Source: JAGQRJ01 sp041402045
GTDB taxonomy: Bacteria; Planctomycetota; J058
DNA length: 64,000 nt
Assembly (NCBI GenBank): GCA_041402045.1
Contig: JAWKSZ010000010.1
Span: forward strand, 1-64,000
Direction: 5' to 3'
How positions within the stretch are numbered: the stretch's first letter is position 1; each line of letters begins with the position of its first letter. Shown here in pieces: positions 35,349 to 43,227 of the stretch. Below the pieces are notes generated by a model that saw only the letters and a list, made by a program, of their open reading frames with translations, did no database searches and was not told the origin of the DNA. The translations under genes and the position numbers were made by a program.

Positions 35349-35555
35349 GGGGGTCTTCCTCTTGGGTGGGGGGCGCGGCGCCCTTGGGGTTCGGGTGCGC
35401 GACGACGTCGCGACGGTGCCCGCACGAGGTTGTCTACCACGTCTGGCCCCCGAATGTTTGACGTCGGCCGCCGACCCGTCACAACCCGCGTGGGGCTAGC
35501 GACTTGAGCCAACGCCACCCGCGCGAGGCCCGCCCCCGCGTGGTAGCGTCCCCCC

Positions 35556-36605
35556 ATGCGCGTGCTGAAGTTCGGCGGCTCCTGCCTCCAAGACGGCGTC
35601 GGCCTCCCCCGGGTGGTCGAGCGCGTCGTCGCCGCCGGCGAACCGACGGTCGTCGTGCTCAGCGCCCTCAAGGGGGTCACCGACCGTCTGCGCAGCCCGA
35701 CCTCCGCGGACCTCGAGCCCCTGCGCGCGACCCACGCCCGCCTCCTCGTCCCGCTCAGCGGCGCACCGCGCGCGCAAGCGGAGGCGGCGCTCGAGGCGGC
35801 GAGCGCCGAGCTCGCCGAGCTCGTCGCCGCCCCCCCGACCCCCGCCCGCGCCGACCGCCTCCTGGGCTGGGGCGAGCGGACCCTGACCGCCCTGGCCCGC
35901 GCGCACTTCGCCCAGCGCGGACACCCGGTCGAGCACCTCGAGGGGGCCGCCGCAGGGCTCGTAACCGACGCCACCCACGGCCACGCGCGCCTCCTGCCCG
36001 AGGCCCGGGAGCGCGCCCGCGCGGCCCTCGCCGACGTGGGCACGGTGCTCGTCCCCGGCTTCGTGGGCCAGACCCCGAGCGGGGTGTGGACGACCCTCGG
36101 CCGCGGCGGGAGCGACACCACCGCGGCGTTCCTCGGCGTCGCCCTCGACGCCCCGGTGATCCTCTACAAGGACACCGCGCTGCTCAGCGCCGACCCCGCC
36201 TGGGTGCCCGAGGCGCGGGTGCTGAGCGCGGTCGACCCCCGGGCCGCCCTGGCCCTCGCCGAGGCCGGGCTCCCGGCGATCGCGGCCGACGCGCTGCGCC
36301 TCGCGGACGGGCGACCCCTCGAGGTGCGAGCGTTCCACGGCCAGGATCGCAGCGTGATCGCCCCCGACGCCCCGCCGGTGCCTGCCGTGGCCTGGGTCCG
36401 GACGTCCGCGCAGGAGGCCCGGGTCAGCCTGCTCGGGGTCGCCCCTGCCGCGACGTCTCGCGCCCAGGGGTGCCTCGAGGCCGCGGGCGTCAGCGCCCAC
36501 GCTGTCCCGGGCGCGGCGAACGCGTGGGTCGTGCCCCTGGACGCCTGCCCCGGCGCGGTGCGCGCGCTGCACCGCGCCTTCGTCGGCCACGCCGCCTCGG
36601 CCTGA
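35556..36605 (+). CDS. Aspartate kinase-like protein, short form
   Basis: The 349-residue protein begins with the amino-acid kinase motif VLKFGGSCLQD and has GWGERTLTALARAHF, PGFVGQTPSGVWTTLGRGGSDTTAA and VILYKDTALLSADP, all diagnostic for aspartokinases. It should phosphorylate aspartate, the first step to lysine, threonine and methionine. At the C-terminus only about 55 residues remain, enough for one ACT-like unit, where usual aspartokinases have two, so feedback control may be reduced or different. The next gene is yifB-like, 163 bases downstream. Confidence 0.87.
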   Translation: MRVLKFGGSCLQDGVGLPRVVERVVAAGEPTVVVLSALKGVTDRLRSPTSADLEPLRATHARLLVPLSGAPRAQAEAALEAASAELAELVAAPPTPARADRLLGWGERTLTALARAHFAQRGHPVEHLEGAAAGLVTDATHGHARLLPEARERARAALADVGTVLVPGFVGQTPSGVWTTLGRGGSDTTAAFLGVALDAPVILYKDTALLSADPAWVPEARVLSAVDPRAALALAEAGLPAIAADALRLADGRPLEVRAFHGQDRSVIAPDAPPVPAVAWVRTSAQEARVSLLGVAPAATSRAQGCLEAAGVSAHAVPGAANAWVVPLDACPGAVRALHRAFVGHAASA

Positions 36606-36768
36606 AACTCGCTCCTCGCCTGGCTGCGGCGCGCAACCCGCGCGGTCGCCCACCCGGGGGCAGGGGTGCGCGACGCGCACGCCAAGAAAGCGAACACACA
36701 CCGAACTTTCTTACTTGCGCCCGGGCGCGAGAGCCCGTCCCATGGGGCCACGAGGAGCGAGGTGGAGT

Positions 36769-38304
36769 GTGGCGATCGCGCGGGTGGTGTCGGCGGGGCT
36801 CGAGGGGATCTCGGCCTACCCCATGGACCTGGAGGTGAACTCGACGGGCGGCGGGGCGGCGATCATGAAGGTCGTGGGCCTGCCCGACGCTGCCTTGCGC
36901 GAAGCGCGCGACCGCGTGCGCAGCGCGGTGCGCGCCAGCGGCTACACGTTCCCGGGCGGACAGGTCACGGTCAACCTCGCCCCGGCGCAGCGACGCAAGG
37001 AGGAGGGCTCGGCCTTCGACCTCCCGATCGCGCTGGCGGTCTTGGCCTCGACCTCGCCCCCGACCGTCGACCCGCGGCGCCTGACCCGCGTCGCCGCGCT
37101 GGGGGAGCTCAGCCTCAGCGGGCGGGCGCGTCCCGTGCGCGGCGTCCTGGCCGCGGCCCAGGCCCTGGCCGAGGGCGGGGCCGAGCGGATCCTGGTGCCC
37201 CGGGAGAACGCCGCCGCCGCGGCCTTGGGGAGCCAGGGTCGGCTCGAGGTCTACCCCGTCGACTCCCTCGTGGACGCCGTCGCGGTGGTGCAGGGCAAGC
37301 GGTCGCCGGAGCCGTTCCCCTTCGACCCCGAGCTCCTGCGCCCTGCGTCGCCCGACGACCTCGACCTGGCCGACGTGCGCGGCGCCGAGCACGCGAAGCG
37401 CGCGCTGGTGATCGCGGCCGCGGGGGGCCACGACCTCCTGTTCTGCGGCCCGCCGGGCTCCGGCAAGACCATGCTCGCGCGGCGCCTGCCCGGGCTGCTC
37501 CCGCCGCTGACGGTCGAGGAGGCGCTGGAGGTGACCCGGATCCACGGGGGCGTCCAGGCGCCCGGCGTCGGCGACGCGCTGGTGCGGGTCCGCCCGTTCC
37601 GCGCGCCGCACCACACCGCCAGCTTCGCGGCGCTGGTGGGCGGGGGCTCGCGCCCGCTCCCCGGCGAGGTGAGCCTCGCCCACAAGGGGGTCCTGTTCCT
37701 GGACGAGCTCCCCGAGTTCTCGACCTACGCCCTCGAGGCGCTGCGCGAGCCCCTCGAGACCCGCACGATCACGATCGCGCGGGCCCAGACCACCCAGACC
37801 TTTCCCTGCGACCTGCAGCTGGTGTGCGCCATGAACCCCTGCCCCTGCGGCTACTTCGGCGACCCCAAGCGGCCCTGCCGCTGCTCCTCCCTCGCCGCCG
37901 AGCGCTACGCGTCGCGGATCTCGGGCCCCCTCAGCGACCGGATCGACATGCGGCTCTCGCTGAGGGCGGTGCCCTTCAGCGCGCTGGCGGCCAACGCCGC
38001 GCCGCGCGACCCCGCCTGGGAGAGCGCGCGCTGGCGCCCGCGGATCGTCCTGGCCCGCGAGCGTCAGCTCGCGCGCCAGGGGCTGCTCAACGCGCGGCTC
38101 CCGGATCGGCGGGTGGTCGAGGTGTGCGAGCTCGACGCCGAGCTGCGCGGGCTGCTCGCCCAGGCCGCGGACCGGCACCTGCTCACCGGGCGCGGGGTGA
38201 GCAAGGTCCTGCGGGTGGCGCGCACGGTGGCAGACCTGGCCGAGCATGACCGGGTCGGGCGCGAGGACCTCGAGCTCGCGGTGTTCCTGCGCACGGGGGG
38301 GTGA
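36769..38304 (+). CDS. comM: YifB/ComM family Mg-chelatase-like AAA ATPase
   Basis: The 511-residue protein has the N-terminal ChlI/Lon-like domain (VVGLPDAALREARDRVRSAV, VNLAPA), the Walker A GPPGSGKTMLARRLPG, a Walker B LFLDELPEF and the C-terminal Mg-chelatase domain with clustered cysteines (CNPCPCGYFGDPKRPCRC-like region, near 37830-37880). ComM is a hexameric helicase that promotes branch migration in natural transformation. GTG 36769 is preferred over the upstream ATG, since conserved residues start there and a GGTGGAG lies before it. Confidence 0.93.
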   Translation: MAIARVVSAGLEGISAYPMDLEVNSTGGGAAIMKVVGLPDAALREARDRVRSAVRASGYTFPGGQVTVNLAPAQRRKEEGSAFDLPIALAVLASTSPPTVDPRRLTRVAALGELSLSGRARPVRGVLAAAQALAEGGAERILVPRENAAAAALGSQGRLEVYPVDSLVDAVAVVQGKRSPEPFPFDPELLRPASPDDLDLADVRGAEHAKRALVIAAAGGHDLLFCGPPGSGKTMLARRLPGLLPPLTVEEALEVTRIHGGVQAPGVGDALVRVRPFRAPHHTASFAALVGGGSRPLPGEVSLAHKGVLFLDELPEFSTYALEALREPLETRTITIARAQTTQTFPCDLQLVCAMNPCPCGYFGDPKRPCRCSSLAAERYASRISGPLSDRIDMRLSLRAVPFSALAANAAPRDPAWESARWRPRIVLARERQLARQGLLNARLPDRRVVEVCELDAELRGLLAQAADRHLLTGRGVSKVLRVARTVADLAEHDRVGREDLELAVFLRTGG

Positions 38305-38337
38305 TGTTGGAGAGCGAGGTCACGGAGAAACTTTAGG

Positions 38338-38382
38338 GCATTGACCTGAGTATCCTCCTTATGGTATCACTTAGGCCAATGC
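38338..38382. promoter_or_regulatory. Inverted repeat, likely ArsR operator overlapping promoter
   Basis: GCATTGACCTGAGT (38338-38351) is mirrored by ACTTAGGCCAATGC (38369-38382) with two mismatches over 14 bp and a 17-bp spacer. The left arm holds a TTGACC that could be a -35, and TATCAC at 38365 a weak -10. The right arm covers the second ATG of the ArsR-like gene. A dyad at this place is what an autoregulating ArsR dimer would bind. Confidence 0.55.
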
Positions 38383-38705
38383 CTAAGCAACTCTCCTTGA
38401 CCGCGTGTTCCACGCCTCGGCAACTCGACGCGCCGCGCCGTCGTCGCGCGGCTGTCGCGCGGCTTCGCGGCGGTGAGCGAGCTGGCCCAGCCCTTCGACG
38501 ATGGCGCTGCCCTCGTTCACCCAGCACCTGGGTGCTCGAGCGCCTCGGGCCTCGTGCGCTCGCGAAGGAGGACGGGTGCGGACCTACGTCTGCGCCGCAG
38601 GCGCTGGAGCAGGCCCGCGGCTGGCTCGACGAACAACGCGCGCTCTGGGAGCGCCGCCTCGATCAACTGGACGCCTACCTCGAGACCCCGAAGGATCCCC
38701 CGTGA
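38361..38705 (+). pseudogene. ArsR-family HTH transcriptional regulator, interrupted by several frameshifts
   Basis: Family-typical pieces of an ArsR winged helix appear in order but in different frames: MPKQLSLT, VFHASA, VSELAQPFD, MALPSFTQHLG (recognition helix), VLERLG, LVRSR, GRVRTYVCAA and QALEQARGWLDEQRALWERRLDQLD. At least six single-base indels lie within 300 bases. Since the stitched residues match the family very well, sequence error is more likely than decay. ArsR genes of this subtype usually precede an AHSA1/SRPBCC gene, as here. The likely start is ATG 38361 or 38379, the latter possibly leaderless. Confidence 0.65.
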
Positions 38706-39183
38706 TTGACTTCGACTTCGACCCTCCACCGACCTCTGCTCGAGCGGGTGGTCGACGTGCCGCTCGCGCTGGTGGAAGGCCTGGACCGAGCCCCAGCACC
38801 TCATGCGCTGGTTCTGCCCGCGGCCCTGGCAGACCGTGGAGTGCGAGATCGACCTCCGGCCCGGCGGCAAGTTCTACACCGTCATGCAGAGCCCCGAGGG
38901 CCAGACCTTCCCCGGCCTGGGCTGCTACCTGGAGGTGGTCCCCGAGCGGCGCCTGGTGTGGACCGAGCGCCTGCACCCCGGCTATCGCCCTGCCCCGGCC
39001 GCTCCCGACGCGCTCGGCATGACCGCGGCCGTGCTGCTGGAGCCCGCGGGCGGCGGCACGCGCTACACCGCGCTGGCGTTCCACGCCGACCCGGAGAGCC
39101 GCGAGAAGCACCAGGCCATGGGCTTCGAGCAGGGCTGGAGCACGGCCCTGGACCAGCTGATCGAGGTCGCGCAGACCTTCTAG
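38702..39183 (+). pseudogene. AHSA1/SRPBCC-domain protein, frameshifted near its 5' end
   Basis: The 3' part (from 38803) is intact: MRWFCPRPWQTVECEIDLRPGG, FHADPESREKHQAMGFEQGWSTALDQL. Upstream pieces LLERVVDVPLALV and KAWTEPQHL, which form the first helix of Aha1-like SRPBCC proteins, lie in different frames, so at least two indels occur between 38720 and 38775. The intact gene would encode about 160 residues. Such proteins bind small hydrophobic ligands and are often controlled by the adjacent ArsR regulator. It overlaps the regulator's end by a few bases. Confidence 0.65.
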
Positions 39184-39237
39184 CCCGTCCAAGCGGGCCG
39201 TGAGCCCGCCCTGCACCTTCCTCACGCAACTCGCGCA

Positions 39238-39262
39238 TTTCCGCCTACTTGGCGGAATTTTC
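39238..39262 (+). terminator. Intrinsic terminator after the ArsR/AHSA1 pair
   Basis: A 7-bp stem TTCCGCC/GGCGGAA with a five-base loop TACTT is followed by TTTTC. It lies 55 bases after the AHSA1-like stop and before the promoter region of the next gene. Confidence 0.7.
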
Positions 39263-39312
39263 GTGACCGCGTCGGGTCGATCCCGTATCGTCCCCGCCTC
39301 GAGAGTGCGTGA

Positions 39313-41367
39313 GTGAGGTTTCGAGTGAGAGTTGAAACGGCAGCGGTGGCCCTGTGTGCGTTGGTCCTGTGCGGGTGCGGCGGAGGCAGCGGCGGGAGCT
39401 CGGCGCCGAGCACGACCGCGCCGGCGAGCTCTGCGGCGGTCACGACGTCGAGCGCGCCCACGATCGACGGCGCCGCCCTCGAGGCGGCCATGGAGGCGCG
39501 GCGCCAGGCCTACGTGGGCTACTCGGCGCTGGGCACGGGCCGCTACTCCCAGCTCGCGAAGCTCATGACCGGCGCGCCGGTCGACCGCCAGACCTTCGTC
39601 GACCTCTACGACTTCATTGACGCGCGCTACGACACCGCGGACTTCCGCGTGTGCACGCTGCTGCGCCTGCTCTACCTGCGGGGCAACGACCCCGGGTTCC
39701 CCACCGACCTGCGCAACCGCGCGCGGACCACGCTGCTCGGCTTCCGCTACTGGATCGACGAGCTGTGGGCCAAGGACAACATGGTGTTCTGGTCGGAGAA
39801 CCACCAGATCCTGTTCGCCTCGAGCGAGTACCTCGCGGGGCAGCTCTACCCCCAGGAGGTGTTCGGCACGAGCGGGTTCACCGGCGCCGACCGCATGCAG
39901 CGCGCGCGCCCGCGGATCCTGCGCTGGCTCGATCACCGCCTGCGGTTCGGCTACAGCGAGTTCTACTCCCCCGTCTACTACCCCCACGACGTGGCCCCGC
40001 TCCTGAACCTGATCGACTTCGCGCAGGATCCGGAGATCCAGACCAAGGCCCGCATGGCGCTGGACCTGCTCGTGTTCGACCTGGCGCGGATCACCTTCGC
40101 CGGCGTCGTCGGCGCGCCGTCGGGGCGGAGCTACGTCGAGCAGAAGCTCGGCGGCCGCGAGCAAGGGGTCGGCGACCTGGTCGAGATCCTGTGGGGCACC
40201 CGCGGCGACTTCGTCGACAAGGGCAGCACCGCGGGCACCGCGTTCGCGACCTCGAGCTACCGCGTGCCCCACGCGCTGCTCGCGATCGGCCTCGACAAGG
40301 CCCGTCCGCGCTTCACCGACCGCAGCCGCGTCGGCGTGAGCTTCGCCGAGGCCCCGGCCGAGGGGATCGGGTTCACGTCCCTCGAGGACGGCATGTTCTG
40401 GTGGGGCCAGGGCGGCTACATGGCCCCCGAGGTGATCGCGCTCAGCCGCGACATGATCGAGGCCTGGAACCTCTACGAGAACGCGATCTTCCAGTACATG
40501 AAGCCGCTGCGCTTCCTGCCGCGCAGCGCGCTCTCGGCGTTCAGCGACCGGCTGAGCGTGCTCTCCCGCGGCTCGTTCCTGGGCGGCGCGCGGACGACGT
40601 GCTTCCGCACCCCCGAGGCGCAGCTCGCGTCGGCCTTCGACTTCCTCCCTGGCCAGGTCGGGTTCCAGGCCCACGCCTGGCAGGCGACCCTGGGCATGGA
40701 CGCGGTCGTGTTCACCACCGCCCCGGGCCTCGTCGGTCGCCAGGGTCCCGGCACCTGGACCGGGAGCGGGTCGCTGCCCAAGGTCGCCCAGCACGAGAAC
40801 GTGGCGATCGTGCTCTACAACCCGGGCGCGCTCCAGCGCACGCTGTGGCCGCCCTACAGCCACGCCTACTTCCCCCGCGCGGCCTTCGACGAGCTCGAGG
40901 AGCGCAGCGGCTGGACCTGCGCGCGCAAGGGCGACGGCTACCTGGCGCTCTACTCCGCCGAGCCCACCCAGTGGACGAGCTCGGGGCCCGAGGCCGGGCG
41001 CGAGCTCGTGGCCTACGCCCCGCGCAACGCCTGGGTGTGCGTGGTCGGCAGCGCGGCCGAGCACGGGAGCTTCGCCCAGTTCGTGGACGCGGTGAGCCAG
41101 GCGCGGCTCGACACCCAGGGCTCCGGGCAAGGCGGGCCGAGCGACCCCTTGTTCGTCGAGTTCGAGGCCCCAGGCGTGGGCACCCTGCGCCTGGACTGGA
41201 CCCAGGACCCGACCCTCGACGGGACGGCGCTCCCCACGGTCTACCCGCGCTTCGAGAACCCCTACAGCCACACCGCCTGGGGCGACCCCCAGGTCGCGAT
41301 CGAGCACGGGGGCTTGCGCCTGGACCTGGACGTGGCCGCCGGCACCCGGCAGGGCGACGGGCTGTGA
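39313..41367 (+). CDS. Lipoprotein, polysaccharide-lyase-like (alpha/alpha toroid plus beta domain)
   Basis: Beginning at GTG 39313, the 684-residue protein has a lipoprotein-type signal (ALVLCGCGGG) and a Ser/Thr/Ala spacer. A helical half follows with RYWIDELWAKDNMVFWSENHQILFASSEYLAGQLYP; the exposed N-x-x-H pattern (SENHQ) recalls alginate and heparin lyase-type toroids. A second half is beta-rich (AFDFLPGQVGFQAHAWQATLGMDAVVFTT). It overlaps the start of a GH88/105-like gene by four bases, supporting joint polysaccharide degradation. The precise lyase family and substrate are uncertain. Confidence 0.65.
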   Translation: MRFRVRVETAAVALCALVLCGCGGGSGGSSAPSTTAPASSAAVTTSSAPTIDGAALEAAMEARRQAYVGYSALGTGRYSQLAKLMTGAPVDRQTFVDLYDFIDARYDTADFRVCTLLRLLYLRGNDPGFPTDLRNRARTTLLGFRYWIDELWAKDNMVFWSENHQILFASSEYLAGQLYPQEVFGTSGFTGADRMQRARPRILRWLDHRLRFGYSEFYSPVYYPHDVAPLLNLIDFAQDPEIQTKARMALDLLVFDLARITFAGVVGAPSGRSYVEQKLGGREQGVGDLVEILWGTRGDFVDKGSTAGTAFATSSYRVPHALLAIGLDKARPRFTDRSRVGVSFAEAPAEGIGFTSLEDGMFWWGQGGYMAPEVIALSRDMIEAWNLYENAIFQYMKPLRFLPRSALSAFSDRLSVLSRGSFLGGARTTCFRTPEAQLASAFDFLPGQVGFQAHAWQATLGMDAVVFTTAPGLVGRQGPGTWTGSGSLPKVAQHENVAIVLYNPGALQRTLWPPYSHAYFPRAAFDELEERSGWTCARKGDGYLALYSAEPTQWTSSGPEAGRELVAYAPRNAWVCVVGSAAEHGSFAQFVDAVSQARLDTQGSGQGGPSDPLFVEFEAPGVGTLRLDWTQDPTLDGTALPTVYPRFENPYSHTAWGDPQVAIEHGGLRLDLDVAAGTRQGDGL

Positions 41368-42761
41368 GCCGCGCCCCGCGCCTGGTCGCGGTGCTGGCGC
41401 TGGTGCTGGCCGCGCCGGCCCCCGCCGCGTTGAAGGTCGTCTCGCCCCGGCAGGACGCGCGGATCCTGGGCACGACGCTCCCGATCCAGGTCACCGGGGT
41501 CGGCGCGCCGCCGCGCTGCACCCTCGACGGGGTGGACGTGAGCCCCGCCTGGGTCCAGCTCCCGCGCAGCGAGCACTGGTACGCCGAGCTCCCGGTGACC
41601 CCGGGCCGCCACGAGCTGCGCCTGCGCCGCGGGCTGCGCCGGGCGCGGATCGAGTTCGAGGCCGGGGCGCAGGACGCCCTCGCCCTCGGCGACCGCGTGG
41701 CCGCGCGCTTCCTCGACCGGCACGGGCCCGACGAGCTGAAGTGGCAATGGAACCCCGCGGTGTTCCTCTACGGCCTCGCGCGCCTGGCCGAGCACAGCCC
41801 CGCGCGCGCGCGCTACGTGCAGTTCCTCGCGGCCTACCACGCGCACCACGCGGCCGAGGGCCTGCCCACGATCGACTACCCCGACGTGTGCCCGCCGGCC
41901 TTGAGCGCGGTGTGGCTCGCGCGCGAGGCCAACGACCGCAGCGCGCTGCCCAACGCCGACGTGGTCGCCGACTTCCTGCGCAACGAGCCGCGCAACGCGC
42001 TGGGCGCGATCGACCACCTCGGCAGCGACAGCCGCGTGCGGCGCCTGGCGCGCACCGCGCGGATCCTGCGCTTCGTGGGCCTGGGCTGGATCTCCGAGTG
42101 GGTGCACTCGATCTGGGTCGACTCGCTGGTGATGTACGCGCTGACCTCGGTGCACTACGGCCAGCTCGTGAACGACTCGAACCTGGTCGAGTTCGGCCTG
42201 GCCCAGCCCGGGATCTTCGCCCGGGTGCTGCAGGACCCCCAGACCGGGCTCTTCGGCCACGCCTGGGACACCCAGAACCAGCGGCGCCAGGGCGGCGTGT
42301 GGCTGCGCGGGAACGGCTGGGTCGCCACGAGCCTGGTCGACATGCTCGAGGCGATCGGCCCCAGCCACCCCCGCCACGCCGAGCTGCTCGCGATCTTGCG
42401 CCCGCTGGCCCAAGGGCTGCTCGCGACCCAGGACGCCGCCGGTCAGTGGCCGACGCTCCTCGACGACGCCGACAGCTACCAGGAGACCTCGGGCTCGGCG
42501 CTCGCCGCCTACGCCCTCGCCCGCGCTGCCCACCGCGGCTACCTCGGCCCCCAGGCCCTGGAGGCGGCCAAGCGCACGTTCAAGAACCTCGCGGCCCGGC
42601 TCGAGGCCCGGCGCGTGGGCGCGACCCTCCCCGGGACCTCGATCGCCACCAGCGCCTGGCCCCGCGCCCTGTATCGCCTCGTCCCCAAGCAGGACGACGT
42701 GGACTACGGCGTGGGCGCGTTCCTCCTGCTCGCCGACGAGCTCCGCGGCGAGGCCTGGTAG
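41364..42761 (+). CDS. Secreted GH88/GH105-like unsaturated uronyl hydrolase
   Basis: The 465-residue protein has a signal peptide (LVAVLALVLAAPAPA), an Ig-like N-terminal part (about residues 20-95) and an alpha/alpha barrel. The barrel contains IWVDSLVMYALTSVHYGQL, FGHAWDTQNQRRQGGVWLRGNGWVATSLVDMLEAI and DSYQETSGSALAAYALARA. The RGNGW stretch and the paired acidic residues are typical of GH88/GH105, which hydrate and cleave the unsaturated uronic sugars left by polysaccharide lyases. GTG 41364 overlaps the stop of the upstream lyase-like gene. Confidence 0.83.
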   Translation: MSRAPRLVAVLALVLAAPAPAALKVVSPRQDARILGTTLPIQVTGVGAPPRCTLDGVDVSPAWVQLPRSEHWYAELPVTPGRHELRLRRGLRRARIEFEAGAQDALALGDRVAARFLDRHGPDELKWQWNPAVFLYGLARLAEHSPARARYVQFLAAYHAHHAAEGLPTIDYPDVCPPALSAVWLAREANDRSALPNADVVADFLRNEPRNALGAIDHLGSDSRVRRLARTARILRFVGLGWISEWVHSIWVDSLVMYALTSVHYGQLVNDSNLVEFGLAQPGIFARVLQDPQTGLFGHAWDTQNQRRQGGVWLRGNGWVATSLVDMLEAIGPSHPRHAELLAILRPLAQGLLATQDAAGQWPTLLDDADSYQETSGSALAAYALARAAHRGYLGPQALEAAKRTFKNLAARLEARRVGATLPGTSIATSAWPRALYRLVPKQDDVDYGVGAFLLLADELRGEAW

Positions 42762-42961
42762 CCGCGCGCCGACGTTGCGTCCCTCGAGCCCCGGGCCACC
42801 GGAGGAGGCCTACGCCGACGGGGACCTCCAGACGCGAATCCTGTGGACACCGTCTATCGGCGTGGGCCTTCCGTACTGGGTGCGCGTTGTCTGGCGTCGA
42901 GGTGAGGCGCCTGACCAGCGCGGAGCTCTTCTGCAGAAGGCATTGCTCCCACACTCCGTAG

Positions 42962-42982
42962 GGGCGGGGCTCGTCCCCGCCC
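42962..42982. repeat. GC hairpin after the GH88/105 gene
   Basis: An 8-bp perfect stem GGGCGGGG/CCCCGCCC encloses CTCGT. It may end transcription from the GH105-like gene, or be a short dispersed palindrome; no T-run follows. The stretch 42762-43002 around it holds no gene that I can support. Confidence 0.4.
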
Positions 42983-43002
42983 GCGGACGTCGGGCAGCTT
43001 CC

Positions 43003-43102
43003 GCAGGGAAAGGGCTCTGACCGTGTCGAATTGGAGAGGGAGAGATTTAACCACCGAGCTCCGCTGGGACACGCCGGCGTCGCACTCCGCGGGCAAGAGA
43101 CA
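43003..43102 (-). repeat. Intergenic repeat copy A, first part (split by the intron)
   Basis: These 100 bases match in reverse complement the end of the tandem repeat copies at 56.25-57.05 kb, including the shared GGAGCTCGGTGGTTAAATCT block and the GACACGGTCAGAGC block. The copy breaks off at GCAAGAGACA, exactly where the group II intron begins, and resumes at 45042. Confidence 0.8.
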
Positions 43103-43142
43103 GTCGTGGTAGGGAAGGCCCCGAAGGGCCTCCCCCCACCCC

Positions 43143-43177
43143 GCACCGGACGTGCGGATTTCCCGCATCCGGCGCTC
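43143..43177 (-). ncRNA. Group II intron domain V (catalytic RNA)
   Basis: The 35-base hairpin reads GAGCGCCGGATGCGGGAAAT and continues to CGCACGTCCGGTGC. It has the catalytic AGC triad near the 5' side, a GAAA-type loop and the two-base bulge pairing expected of domain V. It lies 51 bases after the reverse transcriptase stop, and the domain VI stem (GGGGAGGCCC TTCG GGGCCTTCCC) follows before the 3' splice site. Confidence 0.85.
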
Positions 43178-43227
43178 CCCAGACGTCTTAGTCACAAGGC
43201 ATGCGCAGTGAGTTCAGCGCCTCCTCG

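Noticed and set aside
42840..43010. tRNA or attachment site near the intron
   Set aside because: No cloverleaf or CCA-like end was found; the hairpin at 42962 is a simple GC palindrome. The intron does not need an att site.
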